From Dethiosulfovibrio peptidovorans (GTDB taxonomy: Bacteria > Synergistota > Synergistia > Synergistales > Dethiosulfovibrionaceae): a stretch of 64,000 nucleotides of DNA. The translations under genes were made by a program, and so were the position numbers. Of this stretch, positions 53,513-62,184 are shown piece after piece. Under the pieces are notes generated by a model, which was not told the origin of the DNA, searched no databases, and saw only the letters and a program-made list of their open reading frames with translations. Positions within the stretch are counted from its first letter, which is position 1. Every line of letters starts with the position of its first letter. The stretch is from assembly GCA_002748665.1 (NCBI GenBank), contig PDTB01000021.1, positions 1-64,000 on the forward strand, in the 5' to 3' direction.

Positions 53513-53690
53513 ACTCGACGCTTCGTTCTCGTCTGTCTTTAGGGTCTCGAGAGTTCGTCCTCGAGGTCGAAGAGCTCTCTGACGTAAGGATGGCTGTTCG
53601 TTTTCCGGAGATTCGAGGTGGTGAGGATATCGCAGAGGAGCCCGTCTTTCATGACAGCGATCCTGTGACACACGTTTTTAAGGACGCCCA
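53513..53690 (-). repeat. Right 178-bp direct repeat: 3' end of the intact ABC ATPase gene
   Basis: The intact partner of 48371-48548 (174 of 178 identical). It covers the last part of the fused ATPase gene and 26 bp past the stop. The two copies frame the 5-kb PucR/NCS1/amidase/DUF1177 islet in the same orientation. Confidence 0.93.
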
Positions 53691-55140
53691 GGTCGTGGGA
53701 GATCATGAGGATCGAGATACCTTTTCGGATGTGGATGTCCAGGAGGAGCTCCAGTATGTGGTTTCGTGTCCCCACATCCAGAGCCGATACGGCCTCGTCG
53801 CAGATGAGGAGCTTGGGCTGCACCGATATGGCTCGGGCGATGGCGACACGCTGACATTGACCGGTACTGAGCTCGGGGGGTCTGCGGTCATGGAGCTCGG
53901 CTGGTATGCCCGCCTCGATCAGGAACCGCTGGGCAGCGGGGGCTATGGCCGACCTTTGGCACAGTTTGAGGTATCCCAGAGGCTCTCCTGCCAGATCTGT
54001 CGCTTTTCTTCTGGGGTTCAGACACCCCCGGCCGTCCTGGAAGACGAGTTGTATTGCTCGTTTCAGTTCTCGCCTGTCCTTGGCTCGTTTCCCCTGTATC
54101 TCCATTCCGTCCAAGAGGATGGACCCCGACTCGCATCTCTCAAGGCCGACGATGCACCGTGCCAGGGTGGATTTTCCGCATCCGCTTTCTCCCAGAATTC
54201 CCACAATCTCTCCGGTCTGAACTGACAGGGAAAATCCTTTCAGAGCTGGCTTTTTTTGCCCCGGGTATGTCTTCTCGAGTTTTTCGATCCGAAGCAGGGG
54301 GGGCTCATCGCCACCTGGAGGCCGTGTGGTGACATGGGGAAAGATGGCTCCCTTGCCGAGGAGTTCTTTGGTGTAGGGCGACCGTGCTGAGGCTAGGATG
54401 TCGTCCAGTCGGCCTCTGTCCTGGACCTCTCCATCGTCCAGAACCAGAAGGCTGTCCGCTGCCAAGCGGGCTGCCCGGATGTCGTGAGTTATGAAAAGGA
54501 TGGCACTTCCCAGTTTTTTTCTTGTTTTCTCAAGGAGGCGAAGGACCTCCATCTGACTTACGATGTCCAGCGCCGAGGTTACCTCGTCGGCGATGAGCAC
54601 CCTGGGTCTCAGACAGAGGGACAGAGCGATGCATACCCGTTGAGCCATTCCTCCAGAGAGCTCAAAAGAGTGGGCTCTCAGAACCTTCTCCGTGTTCGTG
54701 AAGTTCATGTGAGCCAGATATTGCTGTGCCACGTCGTCCGTCTCTGACTCAGAACAGATTCCGTGGAACAGAAGGGTTTCCTTGAAATGGGACCGAACGG
54801 TTTTCATGGGATTCAGAGCTTGCTGAGCATCCTGGAAGATGTGACCAATTGCTGTCCCTCGGATTTTCAGCCAGGGGGCTGCTTTACCCGATAAGTCCAG
54901 GGTTTTGCCCCCGATATGAAGGAGACCTCGGACCTGTGCCGATGGCGGTAACAGACCGGTGATGGCTTTGAGCACGGTGGATTTTCCCGATCCGCTCTGG
55001 CCTATAATGGACAGACATTCCCCTCTGTTCAGAGAGAAAGACAGATCCTGGACAGCTGGAGTCATCGAACCTCCGTATCGGACATGCAGGTTTTTCAGCC
55101 TCATCACGGGGTCTTGCACATGTGAGATCTCAGCTTTCAT
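53539..55140 (-). CDS. Peptide-type ABC transporter, fused double ATP-binding protein
   Basis: 533 residues with two complete ATPase domains in one chain. Domain 1 (about 10-250, DppD-like): Walker A GQSGSGKST, signature LSGGMAQR, Walker B VLIADEVTSALD. Domain 2 (about 275-525, DppF-like): Walker [10 protein letters not shown], signature LSTGQCQR, Walker B LLICDEAVSALD, switch ISHDLGVL. Most Dpp/Opp systems use two separate proteins. It is the last gene of the ATP-grasp/MFS/ABC operon and overlaps the permease gene by 4 bp. Its 3' end is duplicated 5 kb away. Confidence 0.93.
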   Translation of the reverse strand: MKAEISHVQDPVMRLKNLHVRYGGSMTPAVQDLSFSLNRGECLSIIGQSGSGKSTVLKAITGLLPPSAQVRGLLHIGGKTLDLSGKAAPWLKIRGTAIGHIFQDAQQALNPMKTVRSHFKETLLFHGICSESETDDVAQQYLAHMNFTNTEKVLRAHSFELSGGMAQRVCIALSLCLRPRVLIADEVTSALDIVSQMEVLRLLEKTRKKLGSAILFITHDIRAARLAADSLLVLDDGEVQDRGRLDDILASARSPYTKELLGKGAIFPHVTTRPPGGDEPPLLRIEKLEKTYPGQKKPALKGFSLSVQTGEIVGILGESGCGKSTLARCIVGLERCESGSILLDGMEIQGKRAKDRRELKRAIQLVFQDGRGCLNPRRKATDLAGEPLGYLKLCQRSAIAPAAQRFLIEAGIPAELHDRRPPELSTGQCQRVAIARAISVQPKLLICDEAVSALDVGTRNHILELLLDIHIRKGISILMISHDLGVLKNVCHRIAVMKDGLLCDILTTSNLRKTNSHPYVRELFDLEDELSRP

Positions 55141-56000
55141 GGACGTTGCCTCCCATCTTGTGATCGATTTTCGGGAAGCACGGGGATCTCGAAGGGGTCA
55201 AATCGGTCCCGCATCCCCTCGCCTATGAGGTTAAGGGCCAATACGGTGAGAAAGATACAGAGGGTCGGACCGAGGAGCATGTGAGGAGCCCTGAAAAAAT
55301 AGGCCTTGCTGTCAGCGAGCATGCTCCCCCACTCGGGTGCCGGAGGTTTGGAGCCAAGGCCGAAAAAGGACAGGGCCGAGATGGAAATTATCAGGCTGCC
55401 CAGCTCGAATGTCCCGAGAACTACGGCCTGGCCTACGACACGGGGAAAAATTTCCCGACGGATGATTGTCATGGTAGATGCTCCAAGAATTTTTGCAGCG
55501 GACACGTCGACGTCGTTTTTCGAGTTAAGGGCGATGCTTCTGGCCAGCCTGGCAAAGGGAACCCACCATACCGAAACGATGGTGAGGAGAAGATGAAAAA
55601 ATCCGGTCCCAAATAGGGCCGTCACGATGATCGCCAGTACGATGAACGGAAAGGCCATGAGGGTGTCGACGAGTCGCATAAGAATCGTCTCCACAATACC
55701 TCCGTACATTCCGGCGATCATTCCTACTGAGCAGCCGATGGCCATGGCTACCAGAAGAGCGGATATTGAGGCCGTCAGAGTAGCACGGCCACCGTGAAGT
55801 AAGCGGGACAGGATGTCCCGTCCGAAGGCGTCTGTTCCCAAAAGATGGGCCGTCGACGGTGGCTTGAGCCTGTTCATCGGTTCCTGCTCCACGGGATCGT
55901 AGGGGGACAGAGTGCCTGCCAAAGTCACCGCCAAAAGGACGATGGCGAAAAGGACCAGCCCCGCTTTCAGAGTGTAGGGCATTGCCGTCCAGGATCTCAT
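55137..56000 (-). CDS. Peptide-type ABC transporter permease (DppC family)
   Basis: 287 residues with six helices. The N-terminal extension contains LKPPSTAHLLGTDAFGRDIL, and the cytoplasmic EAA-like loop is in VSAAKILGASTMTIIRREIF. The C-terminus NLIGEGMRDRFDPFEIP resembles the fragment at the window start. Overlaps of 4 bp on both sides show tight coupling with the other permease and with the ATPase. Confidence 0.94.
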   Translation of the reverse strand: MRSWTAMPYTLKAGLVLFAIVLLAVTLAGTLSPYDPVEQEPMNRLKPPSTAHLLGTDAFGRDILSRLLHGGRATLTASISALLVAMAIGCSVGMIAGMYGGIVETILMRLVDTLMAFPFIVLAIIVTALFGTGFFHLLLTIVSVWWVPFARLARSIALNSKNDVDVSAAKILGASTMTIIRREIFPRVVGQAVVLGTFELGSLIISISALSFFGLGSKPPAPEWGSMLADSKAYFFRAPHMLLGPTLCIFLTVLALNLIGEGMRDRFDPFEIPVLPENRSQDGRQRP

Positions 56001-56962
56001 CGTTCGGAGCTCTCCTTTTGTGCGTTGTTCAATCGGGGATCGGCGGCAAAACAGATCACATCCACACCGTAGTTAACGGTAATCACCATGACGAGCATGA
56101 CCAAGCCATATCCCTGGATCACGGGGTAGTCGTGAAGCATGATGCTGTCCAATGCGTATTTACCAACCCCCGGCCAGGAAAAGATGTTCTCCACGATCAC
56201 CGCCCCCCCAAGCTGGCTGGTGAGGGACATGGCGGTCATGGTGATAAGGGGGAGAAGGGTGTTCCTGAAGGCGTTGCGGACAATCTGGCTCCGTCCCATC
56301 CCTCGAGCGATGGTGGAGGCGATATACGTTTTCCCGAACTCCTGAAGCATGTTGGCCCGCATGACTCGGATCAAGGGCGGCGACGAGATCGTTCCCAGGG
56401 TGATCGCCGGAAGCCACAATCTCGTCCATCCAGCGGAGTTGCTGATCTCGTAGATCTGTCGGATTACCCCAAAGTAGTAGAGGAGGAAAAGCCCCAGAGC
56501 GAATGCCGGAATGGCTGCCAGGACGACGCAGAGAATTCGGATTGCCTGGTCCGTCGGTTGTCCTCGATGAGTGGCTGAGGCCGTTCCCAGGGAGACACCC
56601 AGTAAGACCTGGAGAGCCAGAGCGGGAAGAGAGAGGAGCAGTGTGGCCGGGATACGGTCCAGAAGTTCATCGCTCACCGGCCGCTTTGTAAAGATGGAGG
56701 TCCCCAGATCAAGTTGTGAGACCCGTTTCAGCCAGACCCAGTACTGAATCGGCAGCGGTGAGTTAAGGTGAAGCTCCTCTCTCATCTCTTCATAGCGTTT
56801 TTCGTACAGAGTTGTATCGGTCATGGGCACTTCAGGGTCTCCCAGGAGGAGTTTTACCGGGTCGCCTGGAGCGAGGTGGATCAGGAAGAAGAGGAGAAAG
56901 CTCGAAAAAAAGAGCGTGAGACAAAATTCGACGGTTTTTTTCGCCAGAATACCTATCTGCAT
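55997..56962 (-). CDS. Peptide-type ABC transporter permease (DppB family)
   Basis: 321 residues with six helices. FFLIHLAPGDPVKLLLGD, LPIQYWVWLKRVSQLDLGTS and the EAA loop IASTIARGMGRSQIVRNAFR are DppB/NikB-type marks, and FSWPGVGKYALDSIMLHDYP is also typical. The ATG follows GAGAGGAGAAGCTCC, 60 bp after the binding-protein gene. It forms the transmembrane channel with the DppC-like protein. Confidence 0.94.
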   Translation of the reverse strand: MQIGILAKKTVEFCLTLFFSSFLLFFLIHLAPGDPVKLLLGDPEVPMTDTTLYEKRYEEMREELHLNSPLPIQYWVWLKRVSQLDLGTSIFTKRPVSDELLDRIPATLLLSLPALALQVLLGVSLGTASATHRGQPTDQAIRILCVVLAAIPAFALGLFLLYYFGVIRQIYEISNSAGWTRLWLPAITLGTISSPPLIRVMRANMLQEFGKTYIASTIARGMGRSQIVRNAFRNTLLPLITMTAMSLTSQLGGAVIVENIFSWPGVGKYALDSIMLHDYPVIQGYGLVMLVMVITVNYGVDVICFAADPRLNNAQKESSER

Positions 56963-57022
56963 GGAGCTTCTCCTCTCGTTTGATTCATGAGTATTTTCTG
57001 CGTTTCGGAAACGATTTTTTAA

Positions 57023-58546
57023 TTATTCAAAATAAAGGTTGGCATTGATCCCATTTTCAAATTGGCGGAAGTGTTTCACGTACCCCTTGAGATTTCGTCG
57101 AGTTGCTGTGGTCTCAATTCTGCTGCATACGTAAATGGCAGGACATTGCTTCGCTACATGAGCATTGATCTCGACGGCGAGCTCTCGACGCTGCTTTTCA
57201 CTGGAGGCTACCCGAAGTTTTTCGAGCAACGAGTTCGTTCTCATATCGTTATATTTTCCGTAATTGGCTCCTCCGGTAGGGGCGAACTGTCCACATAGAA
57301 GAGAATACTCATCGCCAAAGCTCTGCCAGGCCTCGATGAAAGCGTCCCATTCTCCGGTATCCCGAGCAGCCTGAATAAGACTGTAATCTCCATGTTGCAC
57401 CCGAGCTTTGACGCCAAGCTTTGTCCATTGATGCTGTATTGCCTCTCCCAGAGTCTTATCCTGTCCCCAGGTCATGAGTGTGATGGAAAGATCCTGACCG
57501 TCTTTATGCCGGAATCCATCTTTGCCCATTTTCCATCCTGCTTCATCCAGGAGCTTACCGGATTTTTGGGGGTCAAAGTGTGTATAGACATCGCTTTTAT
57601 GATCTCGGTACCTTGGATTTGAACTGAGCCATGTAGTCAGTGGAAGACCAAGTCCTTCTGTTCCTAAAAGCGATATTTCCTGGCGGTTCAGTCCCCAGGC
57701 AAGAGCCTGACGAACTCGAATATCTTTGAGGATAGGGTTTTGTAAGTTCAGATATATCGTCTGAGTACTGGCAGCAGCAGTTATGTTTAAAACTACATCT
57801 TTGTTATTTTTTAACTGGGCGACGCTTTCATTGGAGATATGGAAGACCATGTCAGCTCGTCCGCTCATAATCGCCAGGGTTCTGGTTTCAGGGTCGGAGA
57901 TCTCCTCGTGAATTATTCTGGGAATGGTGGGCTTTTTGCCGTAATAGTTGGGATTGATCTCCAGAATCATCCGCTGTTTTGGCTCGAAGGCGACGACCTT
58001 GTACATACCGCTCATGTCCATGGTCTCGACCGAATTGTGAGCCGCCTTGCTGTTGAAGATACACAGCTCCATATACGACAGATTGAGCGGAACGAACTGA
58101 TTGGTCCTGGTCGTCGTCACCTGGAGGGTCCAACGATCCAGGGCTTTGAATTTCAGGTCTTTAAGGAATGGCAGGGCTCTTGTGTTTGTTTCTCTGGATC
58201 GCTCCAGAGAACCGATGACGGCCTCTGCATCGATAGCTGCACCGCTCCAGAACTTCCCCTCTGGACGGAGATATATTTCCCACGTATATTCGTCGATTTG
58301 TTTCGAGCCTCTGGCGAGACATGGCTGAATCTGTCCCTCGGGATCGGCCTTGAAAAGGGGTTCTGCGGCTCCGTTTTTGATGTAGTGGTTAGAGCCCGGA
58401 TAATAGGACGGGTCGGGACTGCTCGCGATTTCCCGTTCGACTAACACCAGTTCCTGCTTGCCGCCGTTTTTCCCGGCAATTGCTGGTTGTATCGCTGCTA
58501 AAATGGCGAAGACGGCACACAGGCCTCGTACGGTAAAGCTGTTCAC
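57023..58546 (-). CDS. ABC transporter substrate-binding protein (family 5, peptide/nickel/opine type)
   Basis: 507 residues with a signal peptide (cleavage near IQPAIAG). The SBP_bac_5 fold shows WEIYLRPEGKFWSGAAIDAE near residue 95, FLKDLKFKALDRWTLQV, and the hinge-region YLNLQNPILKDIRVRQALAW near 275. It lacks an N-terminal lipobox, so it should be a soluble periplasmic protein. The start is a GTG behind GGAGGAATCTATA. Family 5 includes dipeptide, nickel and metallophore binders. The operon's ATP-grasp enzyme and MFS exporter make a self-made peptide or metallophore a candidate ligand, which is inference. Confidence 0.92.
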   Translation of the reverse strand: MNSFTVRGLCAVFAILAAIQPAIAGKNGGKQELVLVEREIASSPDPSYYPGSNHYIKNGAAEPLFKADPEGQIQPCLARGSKQIDEYTWEIYLRPEGKFWSGAAIDAEAVIGSLERSRETNTRALPFLKDLKFKALDRWTLQVTTTRTNQFVPLNLSYMELCIFNSKAAHNSVETMDMSGMYKVVAFEPKQRMILEINPNYYGKKPTIPRIIHEEISDPETRTLAIMSGRADMVFHISNESVAQLKNNKDVVLNITAAASTQTIYLNLQNPILKDIRVRQALAWGLNRQEISLLGTEGLGLPLTTWLSSNPRYRDHKSDVYTHFDPQKSGKLLDEAGWKMGKDGFRHKDGQDLSITLMTWGQDKTLGEAIQHQWTKLGVKARVQHGDYSLIQAARDTGEWDAFIEAWQSFGDEYSLLCGQFAPTGGANYGKYNDMRTNSLLEKLRVASSEKQRRELAVEINAHVAKQCPAIYVCSRIETTATRRNLKGYVKHFRQFENGINANLYFE

Positions 58547-58567
58547 TATAGATTCCTCCCTATGTTG

Positions 58568-59767
58568 TCAATTTTCGGAGGGCGTCATGCCTTCCGTTCT
58601 CTCATGATCCAGATCCTTGCTGAGCACAAATCCCACCACTGCCAGGGCCCCGATAATGCAGAAGACGGCCCATGGCAGGAGAGGCGTGTGATGGATCTGT
58701 GCCATGTCGAACAGGAATCCTCCCAGTATCGCCCCTCCGCCGCTGCCCACAGCGAAGCTCATAGCGTTGAATCCCAGGTAGAGCCCTGTCGTTCCCTTTT
58801 CTGCCAGGTTGATGGCCATACTTTGCTGGTTAGGTCGGGCCAGGAGCATCCCCACTGTGTAGACGGCAACCAGGCAGAGAAAAACTCTCGTCGTCGGGAT
58901 GAACGGTGTGATTGCCAGAGCTGCTGAGATGACGACAGTCCCCATGACGATGATCTGACGGGGCGTGTGGGTCCTGAGCAGACGGGAAACCAGAGGATAC
59001 TGCAGTATAGCAGTTACAGCTGCGTATACCGAGTACATCCAGCTTACGCTCTCTGGAGCTCCCGAGATCTGTCGTATCCGCAGGGGAAAGGTGATGTCAA
59101 TCTGGGAAGCGGCGAGCCAGAAAATTGACATCAGAGCGACAAAGCGGATGTATCTCCGATCTCTTTTAAGGATTTTCAGGGATCGCCCTACAGAGAGGGG
59201 GTTCGTCTTGGGCCGTATGGACGGGAGCCACACCAGGGAGATGACGGCATTGACGAAGAAACATCCTGCGGCTCCGAAGCAGACGGCCTTGAAGTCCAGG
59301 ACAAGCAGCAGAGCTCCCAGAAGGGGGCCAACCGTGGATGCCACCCCGACCAGGGTATTGTTCATGGAGAAGTACCGGGAACGGTTCTCCGGCGTCGTCA
59401 GAGCGGCGATGGCTGCCTGGTAGGGGGTCTCGAAGGCGACCCCTCCAAGACCGATGAAGATCATGGCGACCAAAAGGGACGGAAAGCTCTGCGCGAAAGC
59501 GAGAAAGGCAAACCCCACCGTACGCATGAGCATGCCCAGGGTGACGAGGAGCTTCACATCATTCCGATCGGCCAGGATCCCCCCCAGAAGGGCCAGACCC
59601 TGCTGAGAAAATTTACGAAGGGCCAAGGCGCCCCCTACGGCTGTCGCGGCGAAGCCCAGGTCACCAACGTAGTGGCCTATGACCAGGGGCATGATCATCT
59701 CGAAGCCCGTGACCATGAAAAAAGTGAAGGTCAGGAGAACGACGAAACTCCGACGATTTTCGGTCAT
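58568..59767 (-). CDS. MFS transporter
   Basis: 399 residues, 12 helices. The first-half loop GGILADRNDVKLLVTLGMLM, GLGGVAFETPYQAAIAAL and ENRSRYFSMNNTLVGVASTV resemble MdtH-type exporters. The ATG overlaps the stop of the ATP-grasp gene by 4 bp, so the exporter is made together with a peptide-bond-forming enzyme. Export of that enzyme's product is the simplest reading. Confidence 0.92.
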   Translation of the reverse strand: MTENRRSFVVLLTFTFFMVTGFEMIMPLVIGHYVGDLGFAATAVGGALALRKFSQQGLALLGGILADRNDVKLLVTLGMLMRTVGFAFLAFAQSFPSLLVAMIFIGLGGVAFETPYQAAIAALTTPENRSRYFSMNNTLVGVASTVGPLLGALLLVLDFKAVCFGAAGCFFVNAVISLVWLPSIRPKTNPLSVGRSLKILKRDRRYIRFVALMSIFWLAASQIDITFPLRIRQISGAPESVSWMYSVYAAVTAILQYPLVSRLLRTHTPRQIIVMGTVVISAALAITPFIPTTRVFLCLVAVYTVGMLLARPNQQSMAINLAEKGTTGLYLGFNAMSFAVGSGGGAILGGFLFDMAQIHHTPLLPWAVFCIIGALAVVGFVLSKDLDHERTEGMTPSEN

Positions 59768-61011
59768 GGGTGTTCGAAACGGAGATTCACCCTTTTCAGG
59801 GCCGACTCTGCGTGATATCTGGCCTCCATACCCAGAGGGTCCACCGTCAGGACGTGCCCCAGGTATGAAGCGTTGTCCACAGCTTTATGAACGACGGTTC
59901 CTGTCAGATCCTCCATGGACCATCGGTGGACATGGGGTGCCCTGGCCATGACGTCAATGCCGGACATCTCCTTGATGATGCCCCATCCGTTCGGAACGAG
60001 AAAAGCCACAGCCGCACTCGTCGTGCCGGTATTACGTCGTTCGACCACGGGACGCTGTCCCAGGGAGAGATCGACGAAAGCCTTCAGAATGTCCACCCCT
60101 GTGACGATTTCCACCAGCTCGGCGATGTAGTTTCCTGCAGGTCTCACGTTGATCTCTACGATCTTTGGCCCATTTGCCGTCAGTTTAATCTCCGTATGTG
60201 CTACCCCATACTCGAACTGGAGGGCCTGGAGTACCGAGTTGACGTAGTCCATGACTGTTTGCTCTACATTGGGCTCAAGAGGAGCGGGAAACATATGACC
60301 GTCCTCGATAAAACGGGGACTTCCCGTCACCGACTTGTCCGTTATACCCAGGGTCGTTGGTTGTCCTCTGGATATAACGGTTTCCACACTGAATTCAGGG
60401 CCATCCAGGTACTCCTCCAGGAGTATAAGCCTCTCTCGGGGCTGATCCCGAAAGTTGACGGTAAAGGCTTCCAGGGCCGCAAAGGCGTCCTGAAGCTCGC
60501 GCTCGTCGTGAATCAGTCGGACGAAAGCGCTGGAGGCCAGATCGACGGGCTTGATAACCAGCGGGTAGCTGAGACGATTAGCCGACGCTTTCGTCTCGTC
60601 CCAGCAGGAGCACAGGGCATGCTGAACATTGGGAATTCCTGTCCTGTCGAGGGTTGCTCTCAGAATATCCTTTCGCCTGATATTCTTCACTCCCTGGGGA
60701 AAGGGGCAAGGCAGCCCCATGGAGCGGGATACTTCTACAGTCGTTTCGATGTAGTAATCGCAGATGGTTATGACCCCGTCAAAACGACGTCCCCTCACGG
60801 CATCCAGGATCTGACGAACGTCGTTGGTCTCCACAGAGAGAATCTCATCGGCCAGCGCCAGAACGGGGTGAGGAGTTCCGTCATGATCTGTGCCGTAGTG
60901 ATTGGGAGATCGGGTCGCCAGAACGTAGCTGTGTCCCATCTCCTTGATTCTCTGAGGCAGAAGCCTTCCATTGGCACCTACCCAACTCTCGAGCATAAGC
61001 AGACGAGACAC
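59764..61011 (-). CDS. ATP-grasp carboxylate-amine ligase
   Basis: About 415 residues. The pre-ATP-grasp region is at 1-100, then RKDILRATLDRTGIPNVQ, the ATP-binding Lys in YPLVIKPVDLASSAFVRLI, EEYLDGPEFSVETVIS and the Mg2+-binding Glu/Asn of IVEINVRPAGN. Members join a carboxylate to an amine with ATP, for example in dipeptide synthesis by L-amino acid ligases. I chose GTG 61011 because AAGGAGGATTCCCC precedes it. It heads the operon and diverges from a LysR gene. The amino acids used cannot be told. Confidence 0.9.
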   Translation of the reverse strand: MSRLLMLESWVGANGRLLPQRIKEMGHSYVLATRSPNHYGTDHDGTPHPVLALADEILSVETNDVRQILDAVRGRRFDGVITICDYYIETTVEVSRSMGLPCPFPQGVKNIRRKDILRATLDRTGIPNVQHALCSCWDETKASANRLSYPLVIKPVDLASSAFVRLIHDERELQDAFAALEAFTVNFRDQPRERLILLEEYLDGPEFSVETVISRGQPTTLGITDKSVTGSPRFIEDGHMFPAPLEPNVEQTVMDYVNSVLQALQFEYGVAHTEIKLTANGPKIVEINVRPAGNYIAELVEIVTGVDILKAFVDLSLGQRPVVERRNTGTTSAAVAFLVPNGWGIIKEMSGIDVMARAPHVHRWSMEDLTGTVVHKAVDNASYLGHVLTVDPLGMEARYHAESALKRVNLRFEHP

Positions 61012-61093
61012 GGGGAATCCTCCTTCATCACGAATCACGACGAAATCGCTGATATGGCCGCCATGAGATAAGTTCGATAGCTAAAACTTGAGT

Positions 61094-61104
61094 GTTATAA
61101 TAAC
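61094..61104. promoter_or_regulatory. Small palindrome between the divergent lysR and ATP-grasp genes
   Basis: GTTATAATAAC is symmetric about its centre and contains a TATAAT box for the rightward lysR promoter. It has the T-rich/A-rich dyad look of a LysR half-site. The intergenic region is only 165 bp, so it must hold the control sites of both genes. Confidence 0.4.
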
Positions 61105-61176
61105 CGAATTGAGGGGCACGAGTACAACGGAAAAAATCGATGGCCCCAAGGGAAAAAATGATGGGAGAGGTGAGGG

Positions 61177-62016
61177 ATGAACACCGAGGTCTTGGGCACG
61201 TTTCTGGCGGTCATTGAGAGCGGCAGTTTCACCCGAGCGGCCAGGAGGATGAATCTCTCTCAATCGGCGGTGTCGAGCCGGATTGCCGCCCTGGAACATA
61301 AGGTAGGGCAGCCCCTCTTCGTCCGCCGTCACGATAGGGTCGATCTGACCCCTGCGGGGCAGGGCCTGGTCCCCTATGCGAGGCGAATGATCGCTCTGGA
61401 GGAGCAGGCTCTTAAGAGTCTGGATATTGTCTGTCCTCTCGAGCGTCTGGTGGTGGCGTCGGTCCACACGTATTACGATTTTTTTCTGAGGCCGATCCTG
61501 GATGGATATCGGGAGCGCTACCCGGCCAGATCGACACGGGTCGTTCTGAAACACTCCAGAGAGGTCATCAACGGTGTCCTGGATGGTCGGTATGACGTGG
61601 GATACTCCCATCATCCGGTTCGATCACCGGGGATCCTCTGTCGAAAGGTGGCCTCAGACGAGCTCCTTCTCCTGCATCGGGATCCTCGATATGGTCGAGG
61701 AGTCACCGTGGCCGATTTACGCCGTATGCCCCTGGTTTACTCGGAGTTTCTGGATACTCCGGTGGCTGAGGAGCTCTTCGGGAAGCCCTTTCTTTTCGAG
61801 TTGGAGATCGACGTAGGATCCAAGGTGCTCCCCTACATCAGGGAGCAAGACCGGATCAGCATGCTGCCTCGCCGGATGGTGCAGGACCTGCTTGACTCCG
61901 GGGAGCTCTTTTCGATTCCCACTCTCGATTTTCTCCTGCCGCCCCTGGAGTATTTTCTCCTGTATGATGAAGCCAAGGGCTTCGGTGTTCCCGTTCGGGA
62001 TTGGCTTCAGGTCTAG
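61177..62016 (+). CDS. LysR-family transcriptional regulator
   Basis: 279 residues. The N-terminal helix-turn-helix is LAVIESGSFTRAARRMNLSQ followed by SAVSSRIAALEHKVGQPLFV. The rest is a LysR effector domain, slightly short. The ATG follows GAGAGGTGAGGG. It is transcribed divergently from the ATP-grasp/MFS/ABC operon, the normal position for its regulator. Confidence 0.93.
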   Translation: MNTEVLGTFLAVIESGSFTRAARRMNLSQSAVSSRIAALEHKVGQPLFVRRHDRVDLTPAGQGLVPYARRMIALEEQALKSLDIVCPLERLVVASVHTYYDFFLRPILDGYRERYPARSTRVVLKHSREVINGVLDGRYDVGYSHHPVRSPGILCRKVASDELLLLHRDPRYGRGVTVADLRRMPLVYSEFLDTPVAEELFGKPFLFELEIDVGSKVLPYIREQDRISMLPRRMVQDLLDSGELFSIPTLDFLLPPLEYFLLYDEAKGFGVPVRDWLQV

Positions 62017-62184
62017 GATACCCATATCTCAGAACTCGTTTGTGTCTCTTGAGCATGCCTGGGTGATGAGGGGCTTTGATTGCCTCCCCCCCTCCTTCTT
62101 GCGTCCTGTCGCGATAAAGATGTATTATAGTAGCAGCGGAGTGTCTTTGGGATTTGTTTGATATACGAGAGGAGGCCCAGGGGA

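Noticed and set aside
48371-53690. Integrative element with a dedicated integrase
   Set aside because: The repeats look like att-type duplication, but at 178 bp they are long for that, and no integrase, excisionase or mobility gene lies between them.
53434-54225. A 263-codon rightward open frame, partly repeated at 48034-48555
   Set aside because: The shared sequence is the antisense of the fused ABC ATPase. The repeat is real, but the protein is not.
59887-61071. A 394-codon rightward open frame antisense to the ATP-grasp gene
   Set aside because: The opposite strand encodes a complete ATP-grasp protein with all motifs. The antisense translation has no recognisable domain or ribosome binding site.
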